This document shows, piece by piece, positions 37,638-46,899 of a stretch of DNA of 64,000 nucleotides (within the stretch, counting starts at the first letter, position 1; every line of letters starts with the position of its first letter). Below the pieces are notes generated by a model. It ran no database searches. It was not told the DNA's origin and saw only the letters and a list, made by a program, of their open reading frames with translations. Origin of the DNA: Opacimonas viscosa (lineage in GTDB: Bacteria; Pseudomonadota; Gammaproteobacteria; Enterobacterales; Alteromonadaceae); the NCBI RefSeq assembly GCF_024199005.1, contig NZ_JANATA010000014.1, positions 1 through 64,000 on the forward strand. The letters run 5' to 3'. A program made the position numbers and the translations under genes.

Positions 37638-37979
37638 TTAACCACGTGCCGTGTAATACGTTCTGTCTTTCTCGATTCGCTCAACGTTGACACCTGTAGC
37701 ACTATCTAAGGCAAGATTGGTATTCGTCAACAAAAAGTCTTCTAGCTGGGCATTAGTAATGACCGATACTGATTGAGGGATATCTTTGATTGCTAACTCC
37801 ATGCGCGTAGCTCCGCTTGCAGCATGTGCGTTGTAGCCTTGTAAATAGGCACTAGAAACCTCAATCGTTTCTATTGGGTCAACAGTATCGTTAGCCAAAG
37901 CTGGAACAAGCGTGGAAGCTAAACAAAGTGAAATGAGAGAGTATTTACAAGGTGTTGTTAAAGGATGACGTTGGTGCAT
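37638..37979 (-). pseudogene. TonB-dependent siderophore receptor, N-terminal fragment
   Basis: This 113-codon fragment has a signal peptide (ending ALA near residue 29) and the start of the plug domain: ETIEVSSAYLQGYNAHAASG, then IPQSVSVITNAQLEDF, then ERIEKDRTYYTARG. In intact FecA/FpvA-type receptors this last block continues into FEI/FDI and about 600 more residues. Here the frame meets TAA immediately after the GGT glycine codon, at the point where PepSY-protein sequence begins. The simplest reading is one deletion joining receptor codon ~113 to the interior of the downstream PepSY gene. A Fur-box-like site upstream is retained. Confidence 0.85.
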
Positions 37980-38046
37980 GGCATGTCCATAAAATGTGAT
38001 TGATGATGATTTTTGCGCATCATACGATCACACAAACAATAACGCA

Positions 38047-38065
38047 AATGAGAATTGTTATTATT
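38047..38065 (-). promoter_or_regulatory. Fur-box-like site upstream of the receptor fragment
   Basis: The 19 bases AATGAGAATTGTTATTATT match the Fur consensus arrangement AATGATAATCATTATCATT at 15 positions. They lie about 70 bases upstream of the receptor fragment start. This is consistent with iron-regulated expression of the former uptake operon. Confidence 0.7.
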
Positions 38066-38088
38066 TACATAAACTGTGTATTTCAATA

Positions 38089-38320
38089 GTGTTGCATAAA
38101 ACAGACAGTGCTTTTGTCTATAAAAGTGATAGTTAGTCGCTTATAAAAGCCATCTGAATAGCATAATAGCGAAATTACCTCACACTTTTCTCGCGCTCAC
38201 CCTCATAAGCATGAGCTGTGTTGCTAAGTTGCAACACTTAATCCCTTTCCAGTTCAACCAAAATAACTCAAGCTATTGATATTAAACAAATTAATAAAAC
38301 TGGTACAACTCGTGCAACAC
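38089..38320. repeat. Four GTGTTGC/GCAACAC copies in a gene-free region
   Basis: GTGTTGC occurs at 38089-38095 and 38218-38224, and its complement GCAACAC at 38231-38237 and 38314-38320. The middle pair forms an exact inverted repeat with a six-base centre. The region 37980-38456 has no gene. Besides these and the Fur box it contains a weak stem (ACCTAAAC at 38369-38376 with GTTTGGGT at 38401-38408, one G-U pair) followed by a T run at 38414-38419, which may be a transcription end or attenuator before the next gene. Confidence 0.4.
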
Positions 38321-38456
38321 TGTAAGTGAGTTGAGTAAGAGTCTAGATAATTAAATTTATCAAACAAAACCTAAACTTCACATTGAAGGAACGCTGTGGG
38401 GTTTGGGTGACTCTTTTTTAAATTAACATTTAAACCAAACATGAATTGAGTAAATA

Positions 38457-38795
38457 ATGGCAAACGAAATAACACGATATACTCGCATCGGAGAATGGAT
38501 TTTTGAAGTCAAAATGGTAAGGGCTTTAAAAGTAAAAGAATATGGTGAACCTTATACAGCCTGCGCTAATCTCACTATAAACGGCTCAGATTTATACATT
38601 GACTCACAAATGACCAGAGACGGTGATGATTTTAACCGCAAAGATTTCTTGTGTTTTTATAAGTTTTGCCAACAGATGAATGTGAATTTTGCGACTTACG
38701 ACAAAATTAAAGATAACGAACGAATGCCACGTCGAATTGAAATTTTTCAAAATACTGAAGATAAACCGGTTGTACAGTTAGGAAAAGTTTCATAA
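38457..38795 (+). CDS. Unrecognised 112-residue protein
   Basis: The family is not recognised. The protein is soluble, with balanced charge and an alternating pattern that suggests a beta-rich fold (TRIGEWIFEVKMVRAL, ACANLTINGSDLYIDSQM) followed by a helix with two cysteines (FLCFYKFCQQMNVNFATYDK). It has no signal peptide or membrane segment. There is no Shine-Dalgarno before the ATG; upstream is a long AT-rich leader with repeats. A strong terminator follows at 38926. The isolated single-gene setting beside a degraded iron-uptake operon suggests an accessory locus. Confidence 0.55.
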   Translation: MANEITRYTRIGEWIFEVKMVRALKVKEYGEPYTACANLTINGSDLYIDSQMTRDGDDFNRKDFLCFYKFCQQMNVNFATYDKIKDNERMPRRIEIFQNTEDKPVVQLGKVS

Positions 38796-38925
38796 TAAAA
38801 ATATTTTAAGTACATTATTTTTTGGAGTCTACGCCCCTGTAAGCAATATGAGTGGAATAACGAGTTTGGTTTTCCCAAACCCTAGAACAAGAAATCACGG
38901 TAAAAATAGCGCTTACTAGACTGTC

Positions 38926-38951
38926 GCCACAACAGATGTTGTGGCTTTTTT
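38926..38951 (+). terminator. Terminator after the 112-residue protein gene
   Basis: GCCACAAC (38926-38933), AGAT loop, GTTGTGGC (38938-38945) and TTTTTT (38946-38951) form a perfect 8-bp stem. It lies 131 bases after the stop codon, just before the convergent exporter gene. Confidence 0.9.
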
Positions 38952-38969
38952 CTGCCTAAAAAAATTGCC

Positions 38970-40190
38970 TTATCGAATTTCAGCGACCCTAAACAAGCCA
39001 TAGCTACACAAGCCCAAAATCAGAAACCCAAGCGTAATGGGTTGTAATGAATCAGCTAAAAACGTATCGATGAAAAGCGCTAAAGGTACAGCAACAACCG
39101 AGCTTAAAGATCCGATAAAGGCTGCTCCAACCCCTGCAATTTGCCCGAGTGGTTGCATCGCCAAAGCGTTCATATTGCCAAATAAAATGCCAACAAAAAA
39201 GAAATCAACAAATAACAACCCAATCCATATAGTTAAGGTCGGTAAACCACCAAAAAACCACACCACAATACACAACACTAGGCTAGTGAGAATATGTCCA
39301 AACAAGGCCAAATAACACAAACGCAACATCCCCATTTGCTCGACCAGACGCGCATTCAACATAGAAGCACAACCAATCGCAAAAGCGAGTAATGCAAAAA
39401 TATAAGGGAACCATTCGCCCGTCGAATATAAGTTTTGAAAAATCGTTTGTGATGCACTGAGGTATGCTAAAAATGCGCCAAAAATACATCCCATAGCAAT
39501 AATATAGGGCAATACTTGGCGATGAGTAAGGATAAACCGAGCTGCGTCAACAAACTCACTCAAGGCAAACGGTCTGCGCACACTACGATGTAACGTTTCT
39601 GGCTGCCTAGCGAAAAACCAGATTGCGGTCAGTACCGTAATCAGCAAAAAGAAGACAAAGATATACCACCAGGAGCTCATTAGCATAATCCACTGACCAA
39701 TCACAGGTGCCGCCATTGGGACTAGGATAAAAATAATCATGATAAAACTCATGATTTTGGCCATAGAAGCACCGACATAAATATCTCGAATCATAGCCAT
39801 CGCCGCAATTCTTGGCCCTGAGACACCAAAAGCCTGGACGAATCGACCCACTAACATAGTGGTCATATCCTCAGCGGCCATACAAATGAAAGTCCCGAAT
39901 ACAAAAATAAGCATGCCCACTAGGATAGTTGCTCGACGACCTCTAGCATCCGCAAATGGACCAAAGAACATTTGCCCAAATGCCATACCGATAAAGAATA
40001 AACTCACCACTAAATGATTTTGCTGTGCTCCAGTACTAGCGAGATCGTTGCCCATGGCGGTGAGTGCTGGCAACATAGCATCAATACTGAGTGCAACAAG
40101 CGAAGTTAACAATGCCATCAGAGCGACAAACTCTAGTTGGGATAACGTCGCTTTTGCATGTGTCGTTGTGTCATCGTTGATTTGTGACAT
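38970..40190 (-). CDS. Bcr/CflA-type multidrug MFS exporter
   Basis: This 406-residue transporter has twelve predicted helices. The Bcr/CflA signature is in the first helix and loop (SIDAMLPALTAMGNDLASTG) and the MFS motif A in GPFADARGRRATILVGM near residue 75. Substrates in the family include bicyclomycin, chloramphenicol or sulfonamides; none can be assigned here. It lies four bases after the EamA gene on the same strand, so the two are probably co-transcribed. Confidence 0.88.
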   Translation of the reverse strand: MSQINDDTTTHAKATLSQLEFVALMALLTSLVALSIDAMLPALTAMGNDLASTGAQQNHLVVSLFFIGMAFGQMFFGPFADARGRRATILVGMLIFVFGTFICMAAEDMTTMLVGRFVQAFGVSGPRIAAMAMIRDIYVGASMAKIMSFIMIIFILVPMAAPVIGQWIMLMSSWWYIFVFFLLITVLTAIWFFARQPETLHRSVRRPFALSEFVDAARFILTHRQVLPYIIAMGCIFGAFLAYLSASQTIFQNLYSTGEWFPYIFALLAFAIGCASMLNARLVEQMGMLRLCYLALFGHILTSLVLCIVVWFFGGLPTLTIWIGLLFVDFFFVGILFGNMNALAMQPLGQIAGVGAAFIGSLSSVVAVPLALFIDTFLADSLQPITLGFLILGLCSYGLFRVAEIR

Positions 40191-40194
40191 AGGG

Positions 40195-41103
40195 CTATAC
40201 TCTACCTAAAGAAGAACTAAAACGTTGCAGGTATTTCACTTTACCCATAGCACAAGCATTACCCAGTAAGACTAAGACCACACCAAAAAGCGCGTAAATG
40301 CTCCATTGGTAGCCTTCAAAAAAGGTCGATAAAACCAATGCCACAAGTGGGTACAACAAGACGACATAAGCCGCTTTATCCGAGCCAATATTTTGAATTA
40401 ACTTCATGTAACATCCAAAAGCGAATACCGAACCGAACAAACTGAGATACACCAACGTGTAATAAAATGACGATACTGTGGGCAATTCAAAAGGGATTTG
40501 GGTGAGTTGTAGAACAACTAAAACAGTCACTGAACCATATAACATGGTGTAAAAGTTCATCTGTACCACAGGGACATTATCCAAGGTATTCTCGGATATC
40601 ACATTCCCGATGGCTGCTGAAGAAAAAGAACAAAACGCAAATAACAAACCCAAACCCAAGCCAGCCTCCAAACTCACTTTACTCAATTCAGGCGCAAAAA
40701 TAGCAGCAATGCCTAAGAAACCTAAGGTCGCACCAAGAAGCACTTCGAAACGGACAGGTTTACCTAGAAAGATTCGGCGCAACACGACATTGAAATAAAT
40801 CACACTAGAACTCAACAAAGCGAGTAGTGCACTTACGATATGTTGCTGAGCAGCGTACAAAAACCCATAATCTAAAGCATAGAAAAACAGGCCAACTAGT
40901 AAAAACTGACTGTGTTGTTTGCGTGAAAAGCGCATATTTTTTCGCGTGAGCAGACAGAATATGCCTAAGATAATAGCGGCGAGTAAAAAGCGGATCCCAA
41001 CAGCATAAGTCGGCTCCAGCGTATGCCCGATTTGGAAATTAATCGCCAACCAAGTAGAACCCCAGATCAGAGTACATAAGATAAAGTAAAAGGCATTTGG
41101 CAT
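40195..41103 (-). CDS. EamA-family (DMT) transporter
   Basis: This 302-residue membrane protein has ten predicted helices in two EamA repeats. It opens with YFILCTLIWGSTWLAINFQIG, the usual DMT start, and the second repeat begins near residue 150. These proteins export amino acids or other metabolites; the substrate is unknown. It is followed after four bases by the Bcr-type exporter. The 133-base gap to proA upstream holds no recognisable element. Confidence 0.87.
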   Translation of the reverse strand: MPNAFYFILCTLIWGSTWLAINFQIGHTLEPTYAVGIRFLLAAIILGIFCLLTRKNMRFSRKQHSQFLLVGLFFYALDYGFLYAAQQHIVSALLALLSSSVIYFNVVLRRIFLGKPVRFEVLLGATLGFLGIAAIFAPELSKVSLEAGLGLGLLFAFCSFSSAAIGNVISENTLDNVPVVQMNFYTMLYGSVTVLVVLQLTQIPFELPTVSSFYYTLVYLSLFGSVFAFGCYMKLIQNIGSDKAAYVVLLYPLVALVLSTFFEGYQWSIYALFGVVLVLLGNACAMGKVKYLQRFSSSLGRV

Positions 41104-41236
41104 AAATAAAGAGTACTCGACAAATAGAGAAAGGATAACAGCTGAAGCTTATGCTGTACCAAAGGGGCATTCTAGCCGAAAATCCCTACCTGTCATATAG
41201 TTATGCCAAAATCAATGTCGTCTTCATGGCAGTGAG

Positions 41237-42499
41237 TTAAACTCGGATATGCCCATCACCTGAGACAACAAACTTTTGAGTGGTCAAAGAAGCGGCTCCC
41301 ATTGGACCATAGGCATGCAGTTTTGATGTGGAAATCCCAATTTCTGCACCCAACCCTAGCTCCCCACCATCCGAGAATCTAGATGATGCATTAACCATGA
41401 CTACCGCAGAGTGTATTTGTCGTAAAAAGGCCTGCTGTCGCAACGGTTCTTCACTCACAATGACTTCTGTATGACCTGAGTTATAGCGCTGAATATGTGC
41501 TACGCCTTCGGCAAAATCAGCAACCACACGTACCGCAATTTCCATCGCCAAATACTCTGCTGCCCAATCTGCTTCCGTAGCTAAAGTAGCATCTAAGCCC
41601 GCTTCGACAAAATACGGTAAACTGACTGGACAAGCATGGACTTTGACTTTGTGCTGCGCGAACATGGCGGCTATCAACGGCAGTAAGTGAGTCGCTTGGG
41701 CGGAATGTATTAAGACCGTTTCCAAGGAATTACATACACTTGTGCGCTGTGTTTTGCCATTTTCGAGGATGTTTAACGCTTTTTCGGTGTCGGCAAATTC
41801 ATCTATATAGCAGTGACATACACCTTTAAAATGTTGAATAACAGGGATCTGGCTATGCGCTGTCACAAAGCGTATCAATCCTTCACCACCGCGAGGAATA
41901 ATAAGGTCGACATCATCAGCTAGGGTTAGTAAGGTATTTAGAATTTCACGATCAGGGTCAGGAATAACCGTCACCGCAGCTTCTGCTATACCGTGTTTGG
42001 CAAAGACAGAATGTAAACACTGCGCCAGAGCAAGATTTGAATGTATTGCTTCTTTACCGCCGCGTAAAATGACCGCATTACCGGCTTTGAAACACAGAGC
42101 AGCAGCATCAATGGTGACATTTGGACGAGATTCATAAATCATACCAATGACACCCAATGGTATCTGCATCTTTTGCACTTGGATCCCTGAAGGCATCATT
42201 TCAGGCTCACTTAAATGCCCCACGACTTCTGGTTGTGCCGCGATATCCATCACAGCTTGGGCGATTTGGGCGATGCGCTGGGCATCTAGCGCCAAACGGT
42301 CTTGCATTGCCATATCCATGTTGTTTGCTTGGGCTTGGGCTAAGTCAAGTTGGTTAGCCGCAATGATGACTTGTGTTTGAGCCAATAATTCTTCAGCAAC
42401 ATCGTTGAGCACATCTGTTTTTTGTTGCGCATCTAGTTGGGCAACTGAGATGGCTGCTTGGCGGGCTGCTTTGGCAGCAGATCGGATACAAAATTCCAT
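41237..42499 (-). CDS. proA: Glutamate-5-semialdehyde dehydrogenase ProA
   Basis: ProA reduces gamma-glutamyl phosphate to glutamate semialdehyde in proline synthesis. The 420-residue protein (E. coli 417) has family blocks MIYESRPNVTIDAAALCFKA near residue 119, a nucleotide-binding block AVILRGGKEAIHSN near 140, and the catalytic cysteine in TQRTSVCNSLETVLIH near 256. AAGGT is seven bases before the ATG. It starts nine bases after proB, so proB-proA is one operon. Confidence 0.97.
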   Translation of the reverse strand: MEFCIRSAAKAARQAAISVAQLDAQQKTDVLNDVAEELLAQTQVIIAANQLDLAQAQANNMDMAMQDRLALDAQRIAQIAQAVMDIAAQPEVVGHLSEPEMMPSGIQVQKMQIPLGVIGMIYESRPNVTIDAAALCFKAGNAVILRGGKEAIHSNLALAQCLHSVFAKHGIAEAAVTVIPDPDREILNTLLTLADDVDLIIPRGGEGLIRFVTAHSQIPVIQHFKGVCHCYIDEFADTEKALNILENGKTQRTSVCNSLETVLIHSAQATHLLPLIAAMFAQHKVKVHACPVSLPYFVEAGLDATLATEADWAAEYLAMEIAVRVVADFAEGVAHIQRYNSGHTEVIVSEEPLRQQAFLRQIHSAVVMVNASSRFSDGGELGLGAEIGISTSKLHAYGPMGAASLTTQKFVVSGDGHIRV

Positions 42500-42508
42500 G
42501 AATTTACC

Positions 42509-43612
42509 TTACAAAATAACTAAATTATCACGATGCACGAGAACATCTGACAGTGTATACCCCAGTCTAGTACTAATAGCATCGCTTTTACATCCCGCAA
42601 TCGTCGCTGCTTCGTTGTAATCATATTGGCATAAACCTTTCGCCACGACATTGTCATTAAACACAATATTGACTGCATCGCCCGCTTTGAACTCACCACT
42701 CACTGACACAACACCAATGGGTAATAATGAAGCACCCTTATGGATAAGGGCAGCATGTGCACCGGTATCAATATGCAATGCACCTTTACTCTGTAGGGTA
42801 TATTGTAACCATTCCATGCGTGCTTTGACGGATCCTGATTTAGGTGTGAATAACGTCCCAGGGCATTTACCCTCAGCTAAAGCATCAAACGTAGCTGCAC
42901 TTTGGCCGTTCACAACCAACATCTGGATCCCTGTTTGCGTACATTTTTCAGCGGCTTCGATTTTGGTTAGCATACCACCTGTGCCGACTGCACTCCCAGC
43001 ACCACCGGCCATTGCTTTAATCTCTGGCGTAATCGCAGTGACACAAGTTAACAATTCGGCATGTTTATCTGTCCGAGGATTCGCGGTAAATAATCCCTCA
43101 ATGTCTGAACAAATAATACACGTATCCGCTTGGGCGACCATCGCGGTGTAAGCCGCTAAATTATCATTGTCGCCCACTTTTAATTCGTTGATTGCTACAG
43201 TGTCATTCTCGTTCACAATGGGAATCGCGTTATGCGCTAACAATTCGCGCAAAGTATTTTGGATATTTACATAACGCTGACGGTCATGTAAATCATCCAT
43301 TGTTAGCAAAACTTGGGCACAAGGTTGATCAAAAAAACGCGCCCAATTTTGCATCATCTGAGTCTGCCCAATGGCTGCCATAGCTTGTTTTTCAGCAATG
43401 GAAGGAGCATGTTTAATCGGTATTGACGCACGCCCTGCAGCCACGCTACCTGAAGAAACTAGAATAATTTCTTTGCCTTGCGCGAGTGCAGTCGTAATAA
43501 ATTTTGCAATGGGTAACAAGTATTGCGCCGAGCACCCTTGTTGGGAGCCACCAGGGGCGATGAGTGAACTGCCTACTTTGATAACGGCACGTTGCCAAGA
43601 AAAGTCATGCAT
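42509..43612 (-). CDS. proB: Glutamate 5-kinase ProB
   Basis: ProB phosphorylates glutamate, the feedback-controlled first step of proline synthesis. The 367-residue protein (E. coli 367) has an amino-acid-kinase domain (VIKVGSSLIAPGG near residue 11, PIVNENDTVAINELKVGDND near 137, GTGGMLTKIEAAEKCTQTG near 213) and a C-terminal PUA domain from about 280. There is no strong Shine-Dalgarno. It is divergent from the M1 peptidase gene with 166 bases between. Confidence 0.97.
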   Translation of the reverse strand: MHDFSWQRAVIKVGSSLIAPGGSQQGCSAQYLLPIAKFITTALAQGKEIILVSSGSVAAGRASIPIKHAPSIAEKQAMAAIGQTQMMQNWARFFDQPCAQVLLTMDDLHDRQRYVNIQNTLRELLAHNAIPIVNENDTVAINELKVGDNDNLAAYTAMVAQADTCIICSDIEGLFTANPRTDKHAELLTCVTAITPEIKAMAGGAGSAVGTGGMLTKIEAAEKCTQTGIQMLVVNGQSAATFDALAEGKCPGTLFTPKSGSVKARMEWLQYTLQSKGALHIDTGAHAALIHKGASLLPIGVVSVSGEFKAGDAVNIVFNDNVVAKGLCQYDYNEAATIAGCKSDAISTRLGYTLSDVLVHRDNLVIL

Positions 43613-43778
43613 GGGAGAAAATACAACAAATCAGAATACGTCTAGGATACGACAATTCGGCCAAGAAACAACCTAGACCACAGGCTTAATTCGCATAAGT
43701 TAGCCCTTTTTTTCATTTAATGTGAATTAGAGTATAATACGCACCAATAATTATAATACCTAACTCAAGGATACTTCT

Positions 43779-46229
43779 ATGCGTAATATCTACGCCTTAC
43801 TTTGTGCATCGTGCTTACTTTTCGCGACTGCAGCCAGTGCCGATGCAATCCGTCAAACAAAAGGCGATTTCGAAGATAAATTCCGTCAACTCGACGAAGT
43901 TTTACCAACTCCTAATGTCTATCGTAACGCAGCTGGCGAACCAGGCCACCAATATTGGCAACAACGTGTCGATTACACCATTGCTGCGCGTTTGTTAGAA
44001 GAACAACGCCGCATCGAAGCGACTCAAGATATTACGTATTACAACAACTCCCCAGATACTCTGAAGTATTTATGGGTCCAACTCGATCAAAACAAATTCA
44101 AAGACGATTCGCTGTCGGCGCTGACTACAACATTTGGCGGTATTGGTAATCGTGGACCAGGTTCAGCAGGTGCAACAGATACCCAACCAGCACAAATTTC
44201 ACTTGGCGCTCTGCGTCGACAACATTTTGTTGAAGATACCAAACTAGGTTATGACATCAGTCGTGTCGTCGATGGTCTAGGTAATAAACTTGACTATGTC
44301 ATTGTCGGGACTCTAATGCGTGTTGACCTCACACAACCGCTGAAATCAGGAGATCGGGTTCGCTTTACCATTGATTTTGCATTCAACATTGTGGAAGAAG
44401 ACGCCGTTTCAGCTCGTGCGGGTTATGAACACTTCCCAGATGATGCGCGAGAAGGCGGTAACGATATTTTCTTGTTGGCTCAGTGGTTTCCTCGTTTAGC
44501 TGCTTATACCGATTACGAAGCATGGACTAACAAAGAGTTCATAGGTCGTGGAGAGTTTACGCTAGAGTTTGGTGACTATGATGTCTCACTGACAGTACCA
44601 GCTGACCATATTGTATCTTCAACAGGTGTATTACAAAACCCAGAAGATGTGCTAACCGAAGAACAGCAACGTCGCTTGGATAAAGCGAAAAATGCTGATC
44701 GTATCGTTTTTGTGGTGACAGAAGAAGAAGCATTAGAAAACGAAAAAGAAGGGACCAGCGAGAGTAAAACTTGGCGCTTCAAAGCACAAAATGTACGTGA
44801 TTTTGCATGGGCAAGTTCACGTAAGTTCATGTGGGATGCGCGTGGCTACCAACAAGGCGGCGACGAAATGCCACTCGTTATGGCGATGTCATTCTATCCT
44901 AAAGAAGGTGGAGAGCTGTGGCAGAAGTATTCAACTGAATCGATCATCCACACCATGGATGTTTATTCACGTTTCTCTTTTGATTATCCTTACCCTGTGG
45001 CCCAATCAGTGAACGGTCCAGTCGGTGGCATGGAATACCCGATGATTACCTTCAACGGTCCGCGTACTGAATTACAAGACGATGGTTCTCGTACCTATTC
45101 ACAAGCTGAAAAACGTTTTTTAATCGGTGTGGTTATCCATGAAATTGGGCATATCTACTTCCCGATGATCGTGAACTCTGACGAGCGTCAATGGACTTGG
45201 ATGGATGAAGGCTTAAATAGTTTCTTGGATGGTGTCGCTGGTCGTGAGTGGGATCCGACTATTCCATGGGGTGTTGAACCTCGTGATATCACCGATTATA
45301 TGAAATCTGATGTGCAAGTTCCCATCATGACACAATCCGATAGCGTGTTACGCTTGGGTCCAAATGCCTATACCAAACCAGCTGCAGCGCTGAATATTTT
45401 ACGCGAAACTATTTTGGGTCGTGAATTATTTGATTTTGCGTTCAAAGAATTTGCTAATCGTTGGAAATTCAAACGTCCGACACCTTCAGATTTTTTCCGC
45501 ACCATGGAAGAAGCATCTGGGGTTGATTTGGATTGGTTCTGGCGTGGTTGGTTCTACTCTACAGACCATGTTGATATCAGTATAGATCGCGTTTATAAAT
45601 TGCGTTTGGATACTGAAGATCCTGACATCGATTTTGCTCGAGAGCGCCAAGTAGAAGCAGATAAACCACTTTCTTTAACCGATGAGCGCAATCAGGCTGA
45701 AGGAACAACCTTATGGGTAGACCGGTTCCCAGATATTACTGATTTTTATGACGAAAATGACCGCTTTACCGTTACTAACAAAGAGCGCAACGCATATAAA
45801 AAATTCTTAGATGGTTTAAAACCTTGGGAACGTAAAGCGTTAGAGCGCGCAGTGGCCGAAGACAAGAATTACTACGTCATGGATTTCTCAAACCTAGGTG
45901 GATTGGTCATGCCGATTATTATCGAAATGACCTACACCGACGGTACCAGTGAGATGATGCGAATTCCTGCTGAGATTTGGCGTCGTACGCCAAAAGCAGT
46001 TTCCAAACTAATCGTCACTGATAAGGATAAAGAACTAGCCTCTGTTACTGTTGATCCACGTTGGGAAACGGCTGATGTAGATGTAGAAAACAACCATTAT
46101 CCACGTCGGATTATTCCTTCGCGTATCGAGTCTTACAAGTCTAAGAAACGTTCGGGTAAAGTCTACCGTGACATCATGCAAGACATTAAAACTGAACTGA
46201 AAACTGATAATGAAGAGGCTGAGCAATAA
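43779..46229 (+). CDS. Exported M1-family metallopeptidase
   Basis: This 816-residue protein has a signal peptide (residues 1-~21, ending ASA). The gluzincin site HEIGH is in GVVIHEIGHIYFPM near residue 460, with the third ligand Glu 18 residues on in WMDEGLNSFLDG. An exopeptidase-type GGMEYP block (GPVGGMEYPMITFNGP near 415) lies upstream. It probably degrades peptides in the periplasm. After the catalytic domain there are ~200 charged residues with no recognised domain. A TATAAT at 43733-43738 and AAGGATA before the ATG supply promoter and ribosome site. It abuts the DUF6702 gene with no intervening base. Confidence 0.9.
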   Translation: MRNIYALLCASCLLFATAASADAIRQTKGDFEDKFRQLDEVLPTPNVYRNAAGEPGHQYWQQRVDYTIAARLLEEQRRIEATQDITYYNNSPDTLKYLWVQLDQNKFKDDSLSALTTTFGGIGNRGPGSAGATDTQPAQISLGALRRQHFVEDTKLGYDISRVVDGLGNKLDYVIVGTLMRVDLTQPLKSGDRVRFTIDFAFNIVEEDAVSARAGYEHFPDDAREGGNDIFLLAQWFPRLAAYTDYEAWTNKEFIGRGEFTLEFGDYDVSLTVPADHIVSSTGVLQNPEDVLTEEQQRRLDKAKNADRIVFVVTEEEALENEKEGTSESKTWRFKAQNVRDFAWASSRKFMWDARGYQQGGDEMPLVMAMSFYPKEGGELWQKYSTESIIHTMDVYSRFSFDYPYPVAQSVNGPVGGMEYPMITFNGPRTELQDDGSRTYSQAEKRFLIGVVIHEIGHIYFPMIVNSDERQWTWMDEGLNSFLDGVAGREWDPTIPWGVEPRDITDYMKSDVQVPIMTQSDSVLRLGPNAYTKPAAALNILRETILGRELFDFAFKEFANRWKFKRPTPSDFFRTMEEASGVDLDWFWRGWFYSTDHVDISIDRVYKLRLDTEDPDIDFARERQVEADKPLSLTDERNQAEGTTLWVDRFPDITDFYDENDRFTVTNKERNAYKKFLDGLKPWERKALERAVAEDKNYYVMDFSNLGGLVMPIIIEMTYTDGTSEMMRIPAEIWRRTPKAVSKLIVTDKDKELASVTVDPRWETADVDVENNHYPRRIIPSRIESYKSKKRSGKVYRDIMQDIKTELKTDNEEAEQ

Positions 46230-46775
46230 ATGCTTTTTAATCAGCTAGTTAAAAACGGTGGGGATACTCACCGTTCAACTATTTTAGGTAGTGCGTTTAT
46301 CGCAGTGCTACTGTCACTACTATTTTCTTTGCCTGCGCTTGCCCACCAGCAAAAAGAAGGTTTAACGACCGTTCTGTTTAATCCCAGAACAGGCAATATT
46401 GAAATTATGCATCGTATCTACATGCACGATGCGGAACATGCTGTAAAAGAGCTCTTCTCCAAAAAGGCCGATATTCTAAAAGATCCTGACACGCAACGAC
46501 TATTTGCAGAATACGTTGCGAAAAATTTCGGTTTATACAATGAACTGGACCACCCATTTCAGCTAAAAAAAGTAGGACATGAAGTGGAAGGTCGGTTTTT
46601 TTGGATCTATCAAGAGACAGAGAAACCAGCTGAGATAGGCACGATTAAAGTGCGTCATGATGTCTTGCGAGACTTGTGGCCGAGCCAAAACAACCTGATC
46701 AATTTCGAAGGGAAAGGCAAAATCAAGTCATTGAATTTTTCAGATAATATCTCGTTGTTAGAAGTCCATTTCTAA
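46230..46775 (+). CDS. Exported DUF6702-like protein
   Basis: This 181-residue protein has an N-terminal export segment (residues ~19-39, ending ALA). The mature part begins HQQKEGLTTVLFNPRTGNIE, followed by IMHRIYMHDAEHAVKELF; this 'histidine start, beta strand, RIY/F..DDAE' layout resembles DUF6702. Function is unknown. Its ATG directly follows the stop codon of the M1 peptidase, so the two are translationally linked and may act together in the periplasm. Confidence 0.68.
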   Translation: MLFNQLVKNGGDTHRSTILGSAFIAVLLSLLFSLPALAHQQKEGLTTVLFNPRTGNIEIMHRIYMHDAEHAVKELFSKKADILKDPDTQRLFAEYVAKNFGLYNELDHPFQLKKVGHEVEGRFFWIYQETEKPAEIGTIKVRHDVLRDLWPSQNNLINFEGKGKIKSLNFSDNISLLEVHF

Positions 46776-46821
46776 TCCGCACCACAACAAATAGGCGACT
46801 GTGGCGATCTATTTTGCGCGC

Positions 46822-46881
46822 ATACATGAGTTCTTGAATAGCGAGTCGTTGAATGACGAGTCATAGCATGGCGCTTGAGTG
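46822..46881. repeat. Degenerate 15-bp tandem repeat, four units
   Basis: Four consecutive 15-base units start at 46822, 46837, 46852 and 46867: ATACATGAGTTCTTG, AATAGCGAGTCGTTG, AATGACGAGTCATAG, CATGGCGCTTGAGTG. The second and third match at 11 of 15 positions. The array lies in the 124-base gap between two convergent genes. The sequence CATGAGTTCTTGAAT resembles units of the larger array at 50859-50978. There is no open frame through it on the plus strand. Confidence 0.6.
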
Positions 46882-46899
46882 CTGTACCAGCTCACCATG

